The notes: generated by a model from the letters alone, not told the origin. A DNA stretch of 64,000 nt from Zestomonas insulae (GCF_016901015.1 NZ_JAFEUP010000001.1:992001-1056000); one strand, 5' to 3'. Counted from the stretch's first letter, positions 38,149-47,870 are shown. Made by a program: numbers and translations.

Positions 38149-39258
38149 ATGAAAACACCCCACCTGCTTCAGGCCGGCCTGTTCGGTCTGGCCCTGCTGG
38201 CCGGCGCGGTGCACGCGGCGAGCCTGGTGCCGCCGCACGGTTATTACGCGCCGATCGAGAAGGTCGTCAGCGGCGAGCCGCCGAAGTGCGCCGCAGCGCC
38301 GACGCCCTACACCGCGCAGCTGGTGTTCCGCAGCAAGTACGAAGGCTCGGACGGCGCGCGCGCCACGCTCAATCGTGACTCCGAGAAGGCCTTCCGCGCG
38401 AAGACCAAGGACATCACCACCCTCGAGCGCGGCGTCAATCGTCAGGTCATGCGCTTCATGAGCAAGGGCCAGCCGCAGGACCTGCAATGCACCCTGCAAT
38501 GGCTGAGCGCCTGGGCGCAGGCCGACGCGCTGCTGTCCACCGACTTCAACCACACCGGCAAGTCGATGCGCAAATGGGCGCTGGGCAGTCTGTCCTCGGC
38601 CTGGCTGCGCCTCAAGTACTCCGAGTCGCGGCCGCTGGCGCCCTACGCGCAGCAGTCGCAACTGATCGAGTCGTGGTTCACCAAGCTCGCCGAACAGACG
38701 GTGAAGGACTGGAGCAACCTGCCGCTCAAGCAGATCAACAACCACTCCTACTGGGCCGCCTGGTCGGTGATGGCGACCTCGGTGGTGACCAACCGCCGCG
38801 ACCTGTTCGACTGGTCGGTGCAGCAATTCCAGGTCGCCGCCGGGCAGGTCGACGCCGACGGCTACCTGCCCAACGAGCTGAAGCGCAAGCAACGCGCCCT
38901 CGCCTATCACAACTACGCCCTACCGCCGCTGGCGATGATCGCCGCGTTCGCCCAGGCCAACGGCGTGGACCTGCGCGAGGACCACGACGAAGCGCTGCGC
39001 CGCCTCGCCGAACGGGTGATGGCCGGGGTCGCCGACCCCGAAGCGTTCGAGGACAAGACCGGCGACGACCAGGACATGACCGACCTGAAGAAGGACGAGA
39101 AATTCAGCTGGCTGGAGCCTTACTGCACGGTCTACCGCTGCAGCCCGAAGACCCTCGAATGGAAGCAGGACATGCAGCCGTTCAAGAACTTCCGCCTGGG
39201 TGGCGACGTCACCCGGGTGTTCGATCCGCAGGCGCAAGACAAGGAAAAGAAGGGCTGA
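38149..39258 (+). CDS. algL: Poly(beta-D-mannuronate) lyase AlgL
   Basis: Periplasmic alginate lyase (family PL5) that clears polymer trapped in the periplasm. The 369-residue product has a signal peptide (cut after ...GAVHA), an (alpha/alpha) toroid fold and catalytic segments [17 protein letters not shown] (Asn/His) and [20 protein letters not shown] (Arg, Tyr). The length matches the P. aeruginosa enzyme. GAGG precedes the ATG, 9 bases after the algX stop. The gene ends three bases before a dispersed repeat. Confidence 0.96.
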   Translation: MKTPHLLQAGLFGLALLAGAVHAASLVPPHGYYAPIEKVVSGEPPKCAAAPTPYTAQLVFRSKYEGSDGARATLNRDSEKAFRAKTKDITTLERGVNRQVMRFMSKGQPQDLQCTLQWLSAWAQADALLSTDFNHTGKSMRKWALGSLSSAWLRLKYSESRPLAPYAQQSQLIESWFTKLAEQTVKDWSNLPLKQINNHSYWAAWSVMATSVVTNRRDLFDWSVQQFQVAAGQVDADGYLPNELKRKQRALAYHNYALPPLAMIAAFAQANGVDLREDHDEALRRLAERVMAGVADPEAFEDKTGDDQDMTDLKKDEKFSWLEPYCTVYRCSPKTLEWKQDMQPFKNFRLGGDVTRVFDPQAQDKEKKG

Positions 39259-39261
39259 ACC

Positions 39262-39337
39262 GTAGGGTGGGTCGAGCGCAGCAATACCCACGCGGCAACG
39301 CCATTCGATGGGTATCGCTGCGCTCGACCCATCCTAC
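39262..39337. repeat. Dispersed inverted repeat, copy 2, between algL and algI
   Basis: GTAGGGTGGGTCGAGCGCAGC opens the element and GCTGCGCTCGACCCATCCTAC closes it, a nearly perfect 21-base inverted pair around an inner loop with ATACCCAC and GATGGGTAT. It is the same family as 6364-6442. A CCCCTCTCCCAATGGGCGAGGGG stub follows at about 39344-39366. It lies inside the alginate operon. Confidence 0.8.
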
Positions 39338-39479
39338 GTACTACCCCTCTCCCAATGGGCGAGGGGAATAACAACCCGACCCACGCACTGATGACGCGGG
39401 CGGACGCAACACCTTGCTGTACCCGGGGAGGAATGGGTGGGCCGGATGGCCCTGACAGTTCTTCGATGGAGAAACGCGG

Positions 39480-41042
39480 ATGGTTTTCTCGTCCAACGTG
39501 TTCCTGTTCTTGTTTTTGCCGATCTTTCTCGGCCTGTATTACTTGAGCGGCAACCGCTACCGCAACCTGCTGCTGCTGATTGCCAGCTACGTGTTCTATG
39601 CCTGGTGGCGGGTGGACTTCCTGGCCCTGTTCGCCGCGGTGACGCTGTTCAACTACTGGATCGGCCTGAAGGTCGGCGCCGCCGGCGTCCGCACCCTGCT
39701 GGCCAAGCGCTGGCTGATCCTCGGCGTGGCCGTCGACCTGTGCGTGCTCGGCTACTTCAAGTACGCCAACTTCGGCGTCGACAGCCTCAACGCGATCATC
39801 ACCTCGTTCGGCCTGCAGCCGTTCGTGATCACCCACATCCTGCTGCCGATCGGCATCTCGTTCTACATCTTCGAGTCGATCAGCTACATCGTCGACGTGT
39901 ACCGCGGCGACACCCCAGCGACCCACAATCTGGTCGACTTCGCCGCCTTCGTGGCGATCTTCCCGCACCTGATCGCCGGCCCGGTGCTGCGCTTCCGCGA
40001 CCTGGTCGACCAGTTCAACCACCGCACCCACACCCTCGACAAGTTCTCCGAGGGCTGCACGCGCTTCATGCAGGGCTTCATCAAGAAGGTGTTCATCGCC
40101 GACACCCTGGCGATCGTCGCCGACCACTGCTTCGCCCTCGACAACCCGACCACCGGCGACGCCTGGCTCGGCGCCATGGCCTACACCGCGCAGTTGTACT
40201 TCGACTTCTCCGGCTACAGCGACATGGCCATCGGCCTCGGCCTGATGATGGGCTTCCGCTTCATGGAGAACTTCAAGCAGCCATACATCAGCCAGTCGAT
40301 CACCGAGTTCTGGCGGCGCTGGCACATCAGCCTGTCGACCTGGCTGCGCGACTACCTGTACATCAGCCTGGGCGGCAATCGCGGCGGCACCTTCGCCACC
40401 TACCGCAATCTGTTCCTGACCATGCTGCTCGGCGGCCTGTGGCACGGCGCCAACTTCACCTACGTGATCTGGGGCGCCTGGCACGGCATCTGGCTGGCCA
40501 TTGAGCGGGCGCTGGGCGTCGACGCCGCACCGCGCACCTTCAACCCGCTGAAGTGGGCGGCGACCTTCCTGCTGGTGGTAATCGGCTGGGTGATCTTCCG
40601 CGCCGAGAACCTGCACACCGCGATGCGCATGTACCAGGCGATGTTCAGCTTCGGCGACTGGCAGCTCTCGGAGCTCGGCGCCGCCAACCTGACCACCCTG
40701 CAGATTGCCACCCTGCTGGTCGCCTACGCCACCCTCGCGGTGTGCGGCCTGTACGACTTCTACCGCAAGCCGCTGGACGGCCGCGCACCGAAGGCGGCTG
40801 CCGACAGCGCGGTCGAGGCCGACGGTCCGGCGACTGCGCAGCCGGGCGTGCTGCGCGCGGTGCCGGGCGACAACCCGGAGATCGTCGTCGCCGGGCCGGC
40901 CGGGGCGCTGGTGCAGCCGACCAGCTTCAGCATCGACTGGACCCGCTATCTGCTGCGCGGCCTGGTCCTGCTGCTGTTCTGTGCCTCGCTGCTGAAGCTC
41001 TCGGCGCAGAGCTACTCGCCCTTCCTGTACTTCCAGTTCTGA
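39480..41042 (+). CDS. algI: Alginate O-acetylation membrane protein AlgI
   Basis: MBOAT-family integral membrane acyltransferase, 520 residues, which moves an acetyl group across the inner membrane for AlgJ/AlgX. Family marks are MVFSSNVFLFLFLPIFLGLYY at the start, TEFWRRWHISLSTWLRDYLYISLGGNR, and the catalytic His segment GGLWHGANFTYVIWGAWHG (His about 320). It begins 221 bases after algL, beyond a dispersed repeat, so it may depend partly on its own promoter. Internal promoters in this part of the operon have been described in P. aeruginosa. Confidence 0.96.
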   Translation: MVFSSNVFLFLFLPIFLGLYYLSGNRYRNLLLLIASYVFYAWWRVDFLALFAAVTLFNYWIGLKVGAAGVRTLLAKRWLILGVAVDLCVLGYFKYANFGVDSLNAIITSFGLQPFVITHILLPIGISFYIFESISYIVDVYRGDTPATHNLVDFAAFVAIFPHLIAGPVLRFRDLVDQFNHRTHTLDKFSEGCTRFMQGFIKKVFIADTLAIVADHCFALDNPTTGDAWLGAMAYTAQLYFDFSGYSDMAIGLGLMMGFRFMENFKQPYISQSITEFWRRWHISLSTWLRDYLYISLGGNRGGTFATYRNLFLTMLLGGLWHGANFTYVIWGAWHGIWLAIERALGVDAAPRTFNPLKWAATFLLVVIGWVIFRAENLHTAMRMYQAMFSFGDWQLSELGAANLTTLQIATLLVAYATLAVCGLYDFYRKPLDGRAPKAAADSAVEADGPATAQPGVLRAVPGDNPEIVVAGPAGALVQPTSFSIDWTRYLLRGLVLLLFCASLLKLSAQSYSPFLYFQF

Positions 41043-41054
41043 GGACCGCCGACC

Positions 41055-42206
41055 ATGACCCGATCCCTGCGCATCCTCTACATCAGCCTGTTCCTCGCCC
41101 TGATCTTCGGCCTCGGCGCCTGGTCCGTGCGCGGCTTCTTCGGCTACAGCGTGCCGCCCGACACCCAGGTGCTCAACGGCAAGCTGGCCAAGGCGCTGGA
41201 GACCCGCTACGACGCCGAGTTCCCGCTCAAGCGCCTGGCCACCAACCTGTGGGCGGCGATGGACTACACGCTGTTCAAGGAAGGTCGTCCGGGCGTCGAA
41301 CTGGGCCGCCACAACTGGCTGTTCAGCGATGAAGAACTCGACCCGGTGGCCAAGGGCGAGCAGCACGTCGAGAACAACCTGCGCCTGGTCGAAGGCGTGC
41401 GCCAGAGCCTGGCGCGCCACGACATCAAGCTGCTGCTGGCCATCGTGCCGTCCAAGGCGCGCCTGTACCCGGAACACCTCGGCGAAGTGCAGCCGGCCAG
41501 CCTACGCCGCGACCTGTACCAGCGCTTCCATGTGCAGGTCCGCCGCGCCGGCATCGTCGCCCCCGACCTGCTCGCCAGCCTGGAGCGGGCCAAGGGCAAC
41601 GGCGCGCTGTACCTGCGCACCGACACCCACTGGACGCCGCACGGCGCCGAGGTGGTGGCGCAGCGCATCGGTCTCGCCGTGCAGCGCCGCATGCCACTGG
41701 AGGGCGAACGCCAGCGCTTCGTCACCGACTTCGGCGCCACCGCGCCGTACAAGGGCGACCTGACCAGCTTCCTGCCGCTCGACCCGCTGTTCAGCGACCT
41801 GCTGCCGCCGCCGGACCGCCTGCAGCAGCGCACCACCCGCGCCCTCGACGCCGAGCAGGCGGCCAGTGGCGACGCGCTGTTCGCCGACGACCAGGTGCCG
41901 GTGGTGCTGGTCGGCACCAGCTACAGCGCCAATCCCAAGTGGAACTTCCAGGGTGCGCTGCGCCAGGCGCTCGGCACCGACCTGGTGAGCTTCGCCGAGG
42001 AAGGCCAGGGCCCGCTGCAACCGATGCTCAAGTACCTGCAAAGCGACGAGCTGAAGAACTCGCCGCCGCAACTGGTGATCTGGGAATTCCCCGAACGCTA
42101 CCTGCCGATGGCTGCCGACCTGAGCCAGTTCGACCCGGAATGGGTCGCCCAGCTCAAAGCCTCCGCCGCAGCCGGCGAACGCCTGGCCGACACGGCCACT
42201 CGATAA
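41055..42206 (+). CDS. algJ: Alginate O-acetylase AlgJ
   Basis: Periplasm-facing acetyltransferase-like protein, related to AlgX, 383 residues. An uncleaved or signal-anchor helix lies at residues 8-25. The SGNH-like active-site elements are YLRTDTHWTPHGAEVVAQ (Asp, His) and VVLVGTSYSANPKWNF (Ser). GAGGACCGCCGACC precedes the ATG, 12 bases after the algI stop. It works with AlgI and AlgF in polymer acetylation. Confidence 0.95.
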   Translation: MTRSLRILYISLFLALIFGLGAWSVRGFFGYSVPPDTQVLNGKLAKALETRYDAEFPLKRLATNLWAAMDYTLFKEGRPGVELGRHNWLFSDEELDPVAKGEQHVENNLRLVEGVRQSLARHDIKLLLAIVPSKARLYPEHLGEVQPASLRRDLYQRFHVQVRRAGIVAPDLLASLERAKGNGALYLRTDTHWTPHGAEVVAQRIGLAVQRRMPLEGERQRFVTDFGATAPYKGDLTSFLPLDPLFSDLLPPPDRLQQRTTRALDAEQAASGDALFADDQVPVVLVGTSYSANPKWNFQGALRQALGTDLVSFAEEGQGPLQPMLKYLQSDELKNSPPQLVIWEFPERYLPMAADLSQFDPEWVAQLKASAAAGERLADTATR

Positions 42207-42221
42207 GAACCAACGGAGAAA

Positions 42222-42881
42222 ATGACCATGCAATCGACCCTTGCTCGCAAATCCATCGCCACTGCCGGCGCCCTGCTGCTCAGCGGACTGTTCTCCTGGC
42301 AGGCCCACGCCGCCGCGGATGCCGCACTGTACGGCCCGGTCGCCCCGAAAGGCTCGGCCTTCGTGCGGCTGTTCAACGCCACCGGCCAGGAAGTCAGCGC
42401 CAACGTCGGCAACACCAAACTCGACGAGGTCGGCCCGCAAGGCAGCACCGATTTCAGCTTCCTGCCCGGCGGCAGCTACAGCGCCCAGGTCGGCAGCCAG
42501 ACCGTGCCGGTCCAGCTCAGCCCGGACAGCTACTACACCCTGGTCAACATGCCCGCCGGCCAGCCCAAGCTGGTCAACGAGCCGCCGTTCCGCAACAAGC
42601 AGAAAGCCCTGCTGCGCGTGCAGAACCTCACCGACACCAAGCTCACGCTGAAGACCGCCGACGGCAAGACCGCCGTGGTCGAGGACGTCGCGCCGAACAG
42701 CCACGGCGACCGCGAGATCAACCCGGTCAAGGTCAACCTGGCGCTGTACGACGGCAGCAAGAAGATCAGCGACCTGAAGCCGGTGGCCCTGGCCCGCGGT
42801 GAAGCGGTGTGCCTGTACGTCACCGGCAGCGCCGGCAAGTTCGCCCCGGTGTGGGTCAAACGCCCGGCCATGGCCAAGTGA
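42222..42881 (+). CDS. algF: Alginate O-acetylation periplasmic protein AlgF
   Basis: Periplasmic accessory protein of the acetylation machinery, 219 residues, with a signal peptide (cut after ...SWQAHA, about residue 31) and two small beta domains (ALYGPVAPKGSAFVRLFNATGQ, RVQNLTDTKLTLKTADGK). The ATG at 42222 or the one two codons later (42228, better spaced from GGAG) could be used. It follows algJ by 15 bases. Confidence 0.94.
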   Translation: MTMQSTLARKSIATAGALLLSGLFSWQAHAAADAALYGPVAPKGSAFVRLFNATGQEVSANVGNTKLDEVGPQGSTDFSFLPGGSYSAQVGSQTVPVQLSPDSYYTLVNMPAGQPKLVNEPPFRNKQKALLRVQNLTDTKLTLKTADGKTAVVEDVAPNSHGDREINPVKVNLALYDGSKKISDLKPVALARGEAVCLYVTGSAGKFAPVWVKRPAMAK

Positions 42882-43010
42882 ATTGCCGCGGCGCGGCTCG
42901 GCATGCCGCCGGCCGCGTCGCACCGGACAACAAAGATTGCCTCGCGACCGCAGTGCGGGGCTCACGAAAACGCAGCGAAACCTTTTACGGATAAATTCAG
43001 GAGAAACACC

Positions 43011-44468
43011 ATGATCCCCGTCATTCTCTCTGGTGGTAGCGGCTCACGGCTCTGGCCGCTTTCGCGCAAGCAGTTTCCCAAGCAGTTCCTCGCCCTCACC
43101 GGCGAGCACACGCTGTTCCAGCAGACCCTCGAGCGCCTGGCGTTCGAAGGCATGCAGGCACCGGTGGTGGTGTGCAACAAGGACCACCGCTTCATCGTCC
43201 AGGAACAGCTCGGCGCGCTGAAGCTGGCGACCCAGGCGATCCTGCTCGAACCCTTCGGCCGCAACACCGCGCCGGCGGTGGCGATGGCGGCGATGAAGCT
43301 GATCAACGAAGGCCGCGACGAGCTGCTGCTGGTGCTGCCCGCCGACCACGTGATCGAAGACCAGAAGGCCTTCCAGCGTGCCCTGGCGCTCGCCACCATC
43401 GCCGCGGAAAGCGGTGAGATGGTGCTGTTCGGCGTGCCGGCGACCAAGCCGGAAACCGGCTACGGCTACATCAAGACCAGCAGCGATAGCGGCCTGCCGG
43501 AAGGGGTGATCCGCGTCGCCCAGTTCGTCGAGAAACCCGATGAGCAGCGCGCCGCGCAGTTCGTCGCGAGTGGCGACTACTTCTGGAACAGCGGCATGTT
43601 CCTGTTCCGCGCCAGCCGCTTCCTCGAAGAGCTGAAAAAACACGACGCCGACATCTACGACACCTGCCTGCTGACCCTCGAGCGCAGCAAGCACGACGGC
43701 GACAACATCGACATCGACGAAGCCACCTTCGCCTGCTGCCCGGACAATTCCATCGACTACGCGGTGATGGAAAAGACCTCGCGCGCCTGCGTGGTGCCGC
43801 TGGCCGCCGGCTGGAGCGACGTCGGCTGCTGGTCGTCGATCTGGGACGTGCACGACAAGGACCGCGACGGCAACGTCACCCACGGCGACGTGGTGGTGCA
43901 GGACAGCCACAACTGCCTGATCCACGGCAACGGCAAGCTGGTCTCGGTGATAGGCCTGGAAGACATCGTGGTAGTGGAAACCAAGGACGCCACCATGATC
44001 GCCCACAAGGACCGCGTGCAGGACGTCAAGCAACTGGTCAACACCCTCAAGCAGCAGGGCCGCAGCGAAACCGAAAACCACTGCGAGGTGTACCGCCCAT
44101 GGGGCAGCTACGACTCGGTGGACATGGGCGGGCGCTTCCAGGTCAAGCACATCTCGGTCAAACCCGGCGCGCAGCTCTCGCTGCAGATGCACCACCACCG
44201 CGCCGAGCACTGGATCGTGGTGTCCGGCACTGCGCAGGTGACCTGTGACGACAAGGTGTTCCTGCTCACCGAGAACCAGTCGACCTACATCCCGATCGCC
44301 TCGGTGCACCGCCTGGCCAACCCCGGCAAGATCCCGCTGGAGATCATCGAAGTGCAGTCGGGCAGCTACCTCGGCGAAGACGACATCGAACGCTTCGAGG
44401 ACGTCTACGGGCGCAGCGACGCGCACGCCGAGACTGCGGTGCACGTGAAGACCATCAGCCAGCAGTAA
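43011..44468 (+). CDS. algA: Phosphomannose isomerase/GDP-mannose pyrophosphorylase AlgA
   Basis: Bifunctional cytoplasmic enzyme catalysing the first and third steps of GDP-mannose formation. The 485-residue product has an N-terminal nucleotidyltransferase domain (VILSGGSGSRLWPLSRKQFPKQF, FVEKPDEQRA) and a C-terminal cupin isomerase domain with metal ligands in LSLQMHHHRAEHWIVVSG (about 405-420) and the STYIPIASVHRLANPG segment. AGGAG precedes the ATG. Last gene of the operon; a strong terminator follows. AlgC (phosphomannomutase) is encoded elsewhere. Confidence 0.97.
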   Translation: MIPVILSGGSGSRLWPLSRKQFPKQFLALTGEHTLFQQTLERLAFEGMQAPVVVCNKDHRFIVQEQLGALKLATQAILLEPFGRNTAPAVAMAAMKLINEGRDELLLVLPADHVIEDQKAFQRALALATIAAESGEMVLFGVPATKPETGYGYIKTSSDSGLPEGVIRVAQFVEKPDEQRAAQFVASGDYFWNSGMFLFRASRFLEELKKHDADIYDTCLLTLERSKHDGDNIDIDEATFACCPDNSIDYAVMEKTSRACVVPLAAGWSDVGCWSSIWDVHDKDRDGNVTHGDVVVQDSHNCLIHGNGKLVSVIGLEDIVVVETKDATMIAHKDRVQDVKQLVNTLKQQGRSETENHCEVYRPWGSYDSVDMGGRFQVKHISVKPGAQLSLQMHHHRAEHWIVVSGTAQVTCDDKVFLLTENQSTYIPIASVHRLANPGKIPLEIIEVQSGSYLGEDDIERFEDVYGRSDAHAETAVHVKTISQQ

Positions 44469-44487
44469 CCGGACGCACCCGGTACCC

Positions 44488-44519
44488 AGCCCCCGCGCCC
44501 GACAGTGCGGGGGCTTTTT
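44488..44519 (+). terminator. Terminator of the alginate operon
   Basis: A perfect 9-bp GC stem (agcccccgc/gcgggggct, loop gcccgacagt) runs into TTTTT, 20 bases after the algA stop. Confidence 0.93.
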
Positions 44520-44678
44520 GCTTTCTGGGGCACGGAGCGGGTGAGGGTCGAGCTGCGATGCTTGCCCCACCGTCGCCAGCCCTTCAGCGCATCCCCGAGC
44601 ACACTACAGTGGAAATGGCAGCATCCGGAAAATCGCACTACCACCTACATCGATCAGGTTTGAAAACTGGAGCAGAGC

Positions 44679-45791
44679 ATGTTCGATTCGGCGCGCGACG
44701 AGAATGCAACCCGGCCAGGGATAATCCTGCGACGGTGCGTGGCGCTGCTCGTTGCACTGCTCGTGGTGTGCCCGGCCGTGGCCCAGGAAGCAGCGCAAGC
44801 AAAGGTCAGCCTCAGGGTAGGAGTCAACATCAGTGCACCCTTCGTGATGGAAAAGGATGGCAGATACAGCGGCATGGCAATCGAGCTCTGGCAGTTGCTC
44901 CAGCGAGATTCAGATACCCCATCCAGCTATATGGTGTTCCCTACGTTCAACGCGCTGGTGGATGCGCTGGAAAAAGGCGAGATCGATGTCGCCGTGAGCA
45001 ATCTGTCGATCACCCACGATAGGGCCATGAAGATCGATTTCACCCAACCATGGTTCGACGCCGGGCAGAGAATCATGATCAGCCAGGACTCCAGCACCGG
45101 CTGGGATGTCCTGAACGGCTTGTGGAGATCCGGCTTCGTGCGCGTGTATTTCATTCTCAGCGTACTACTGCTCCTGGGGACCTGGCTGCTGACCGTCTTC
45201 GACCGGCGCTATGCCCCGGACTTCCCACGCAAGTGGACGGAGGGACTTTCCCAGAGTTTTCTCTACATCGTGCTGATCATTTCCGGAAATCCGCAGTTGG
45301 AGAGAAACCACTTTGGCTGGGTGGGACGGGTACTCACCGGAATCTGGCTAATCGGCGGCATCGCCGGCGTCGCGTTCGTGACCTCTTCGGTGACCAGTGT
45401 GATGACTGCGACTGCGCTGACCAACCAGATCAACAACCTCTCAGACCTGGCCGGAAAGACGGTCGGCGTGTTTGCCGGTAGCGTGTCCGAGGAGTTCGCA
45501 CGCAAGTCGGGGCTCGATCACCGCCCGTTCTCCGATATCGACAGCGCAATCAAGGCGCTCCGGGAAAAGCGCATCGCGGCGCTAATCGGCGACGCCCCGG
45601 TGCTCGAGTACTATGTTCACGCCCACCCTCAGGCAGCCCTCTCCATGACGGGGAGCATCTTCGCCCCGGACAAATACGGCTTCGGCCTGCAACACGCCAG
45701 TCCTTTGACCGGACAAGTCACTGTCGAACTCCTCAACGCCAAGGAACAAGGTGAACTAGAAGCATTGCGGATCAAATACTTCGGCGACTGA
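44679..45791 (+). CDS. Glutamate-receptor-like channel/solute-binding membrane protein
   Basis: A 370-residue protein with the layout of prokaryotic ionotropic glutamate receptors. It has an N-terminal signal segment (about 15-37), first half of a family-3 solute-binding domain (about 42-150, LRVGVNISAPFVMEKDGRYSGMAIELW, AVSNLSITHDRAMKIDFTQPWF), membrane helix (155-172), a re-entrant pore-like segment (TEGLSQSFLYIVLIISGN), second membrane helix (about 220-245) and second half of the binding domain (NLSDLAGKTVGVFAGSVSEEF, AALIGDAPVLEYY). The pore segment lacks the TVGYGD filter of potassium-selective GluR0, so ion choice is unknown. GGAG precedes the ATG. Codons are a little less GC-rich than in neighbours. 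Confidence 0.8.
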   Translation: MFDSARDENATRPGIILRRCVALLVALLVVCPAVAQEAAQAKVSLRVGVNISAPFVMEKDGRYSGMAIELWQLLQRDSDTPSSYMVFPTFNALVDALEKGEIDVAVSNLSITHDRAMKIDFTQPWFDAGQRIMISQDSSTGWDVLNGLWRSGFVRVYFILSVLLLLGTWLLTVFDRRYAPDFPRKWTEGLSQSFLYIVLIISGNPQLERNHFGWVGRVLTGIWLIGGIAGVAFVTSSVTSVMTATALTNQINNLSDLAGKTVGVFAGSVSEEFARKSGLDHRPFSDIDSAIKALREKRIAALIGDAPVLEYYVHAHPQAALSMTGSIFAPDKYGFGLQHASPLTGQVTVELLNAKEQGELEALRIKYFGD

Positions 45792-45958
45792 GACCGACAC
45801 TCTTTCGCTCGGCGCCGCTGCCTGCTCCTGACGGGGTTAGCCGGAGCCCATCCATAGACCTAACCGCTGCGATTTCCAGCTGCCCTCTCCGCTGGATACG
45901 CGTCGTCGCCAATCGTTGCTGCGCTAAGCTGAGCGCACCCGTTATCCGGACGAACTCC

Positions 45959-46423
45959 ATGCTGATCGGCATCCTCCTGATCCTCACCTGGCTGGTCCTG
46001 CTGATCCGTTACCCGGCCAAGGCCCTGCCGATTTCCGCCGCCGCGCTGATCGGCCTGCTGCTGGTCGGCGCCTGGATGTACTGGCTCGACCAACGCGAAA
46101 AGCGCCAGCTGGCACACCTCGAACTGCGTATCGCCTTCGCCCCCGAGCGCTGCCCGGCCGATCGCCCGCTGGCCCTCGACCTGAAGAACGGCGCCCGCGC
46201 GCCGCTGCAGGAGCTGCGCTGGGACGTCGCCGCCTACCGCCCCGGCGACACCGTCAACCTCGCCCGCAACCTCTACGACGCGCCGCGCTACCGCGGCCCC
46301 GGCGAACTGCTGCCCGGCGACAGCTGGCAGGACTGCCTGCCGCTGCCAACCCTGCGCGCAGGCTACCGCGCCGCCACCCTCGAATACCGCGCCGAACGCA
46401 TCCAGGGCAGCTTCGCCAACTGA
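45959..46423 (+). CDS. Small membrane-anchored protein, function unknown
   Basis: A 154-residue protein with two N-terminal membrane helices (about 2-17 and 24-42, ISAAALIGLLLVGAWMYWL) and a soluble C-terminal domain containing two Cys (PERCPAD and WQDCLPL) that reads as a beta-sandwich-like domain (LALDLKNGARAPLQELRWDVAAYRPGDTVNLA). The soluble part likely faces the periplasm, where the Cys could pair. It lies 82 bases before the SDR gene. No family name is recognised. Confidence 0.7.
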   Translation: MLIGILLILTWLVLLIRYPAKALPISAAALIGLLLVGAWMYWLDQREKRQLAHLELRIAFAPERCPADRPLALDLKNGARAPLQELRWDVAAYRPGDTVNLARNLYDAPRYRGPGELLPGDSWQDCLPLPTLRAGYRAATLEYRAERIQGSFAN

Positions 46424-46505
46424 GCCCCAACACCACGTCGCCCCTTGCCCCCGACCGCGACGTGCCCGCAAGCTGGCGCCTTTCGCTCATCACAAGGAAG
46501 CGCCC

Positions 46506-47336
46506 ATGTCCCAGCCCATCGCCCTCATCACCGGCTGCTCCAGCGGCATCGGCCGTGCCCTCGCCGATGCCTTCCAGGCCGCCGGCTACCAGGTCTGGGC
46601 CACCGCCCGCAAAGCCGAAGACGTCGCCGCGCTGAACGCCGCCGGCTTCGTCGGCGTGCCGCTGGACGTCAACGACGCCGACGCGGTGGCGCTGCTCGGC
46701 GCGCGCCTGAACGCCGAAGCCGAGGGCCTCGCCGTGCTGATCAACAACGCCGGCTACGGCGCCATGGGCCCGCTGCTCGACGCCGGCGCCGACGCCCTGC
46801 GCCGCCAGTTCGAGACCAACGTGTTCGCCGTGATCGGCGTGACCCGCGCGCTGTTCCCCGCGCTGCGCAAGGCGCGCGGCCTGGTGGTCAACATCGGCAG
46901 CGTGTCCGGCGTGCTGGTCACCCCGTTCGCCGGCGCCTACTGCGCCTCCAAGGCCGCCGTGCACGCGCTCTCCGACGCACTGCGCCTGGAGCTGGCGCCG
47001 TTCGGCATCGACGTCATGGAAGTCCAGCCCGGCGCCATTGAATCCAGCTTCGGCAGGAACGCCAGCCAGCAGGCCGAACAGCTGATCCAGGAAGGCTCGC
47101 CCTGGTGGCCGTTCCGCGACGGCATCCGCGCCCGCGCCAACGCCTCCCAGGACCACCCCACCCCCGCCGCCAGCGTCGCCCGCGACTTGCTCGCCGCCGC
47201 ACAGAAATCCCAACGCCCGCGCCTGCTGCGCCTCGGCAACGGCAGCCGCGCCCTGCCGCTGCTGGCCGCAGTGTTGCCGAAAGGGCTGCTGGAAGCGGTG
47301 CTGAAGAAGCGCTTTGGGCTGAATCAGCCTGCGTGA
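46506..47336 (+). CDS. Short-chain dehydrogenase/reductase
   Basis: Classical SDR oxidoreductase of 276 residues: TGCSSGIGRALA (cofactor glycine motif), VLINNAGYGAMG (NNAG), the catalytic Ser in NIGSVSGV and YCASK (Tyr and Lys). ARKAED after the second strand, with Arg at the 2'-phosphate position, suggests NADPH preference. An extension after residue 190 (SSFGRNASQQAEQL) resembles retinol/steroid-dehydrogenase-like SDRs. The substrate is unknown. AAGGAAG precedes the ATG. Confidence 0.85.
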   Translation: MSQPIALITGCSSGIGRALADAFQAAGYQVWATARKAEDVAALNAAGFVGVPLDVNDADAVALLGARLNAEAEGLAVLINNAGYGAMGPLLDAGADALRRQFETNVFAVIGVTRALFPALRKARGLVVNIGSVSGVLVTPFAGAYCASKAAVHALSDALRLELAPFGIDVMEVQPGAIESSFGRNASQQAEQLIQEGSPWWPFRDGIRARANASQDHPTPAASVARDLLAAAQKSQRPRLLRLGNGSRALPLLAAVLPKGLLEAVLKKRFGLNQPA

Positions 47337-47492
47337 GTTTGCAATGCCGGGGATGGGGGCTGGACTCGATGATGGCCAAATAGTAGCGTCGCGCTGCAGA
47401 GGAATGCGGCAGAGCCTTACAGTCAGATAGCGTTCCTGTAAGGCGTGCTGCAGAAGCAGCTTGAACGTCTCACCTCCAAAAGGAACTTGGAA

Positions 47493-47822
47493 ATGTTCAT
47501 ACAATTGGCAATAACCGCAATTCTGAACGGACTTGGTTTGTTCGGCGCATCAAAATTAATGAATATCTCGCTAAGCCTGGTTCAGGCCTTTGTCGTGGCG
47601 ATATGTGTGGAAACCATAAGCCAGATGTTCCTAGGAAAACAGGATTCATTTGACCCAATAGCAGCAACTGCAGTGTTTGCAGCCTACATAATCGGCCTGA
47701 AGATATGCACAGGCGAAGGCATACTCAGCGCAATCAAACTAGCGGTATTTGCAGTCATCCTCGAATACGCAGTAATCGCAACAATAATTAAAATTACAAA
47801 CCCTATTTCAGTCGGCATTTAA
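47493..47822 (+). CDS. AT-rich small membrane protein A, function unknown
   Basis: A 109-residue, very hydrophobic protein with three or four predicted helices (MFIQLAITAILNGLGLFGASKL, ISLSLVQAFVVAICVETIS, IAATAVFAAYIIGLKICTG, ILSAIKLAVFAVILEYAVIATIIKI). The ATG at 47493 follows an AAGGAACTTGGAA stretch. The DNA is visibly more AT-rich than the surrounding genome, suggesting recent acquisition. No family was recognised; it may act with the next gene, 48 bases downstream. Confidence 0.65.
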   Translation: MFIQLAITAILNGLGLFGASKLMNISLSLVQAFVVAICVETISQMFLGKQDSFDPIAATAVFAAYIIGLKICTGEGILSAIKLAVFAVILEYAVIATIIKITNPISVGI

Positions 47823-47870
47823 CAACGCAGCACTTAGCAACCTGAAGACCAGATAGCGCAAGGAAGTCAC

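Noticed and set aside
36248..38158. Long minus-strand open frame opposite algG/algX
   Set aside because: Shadow of the alginate genes; no motif or start signal.
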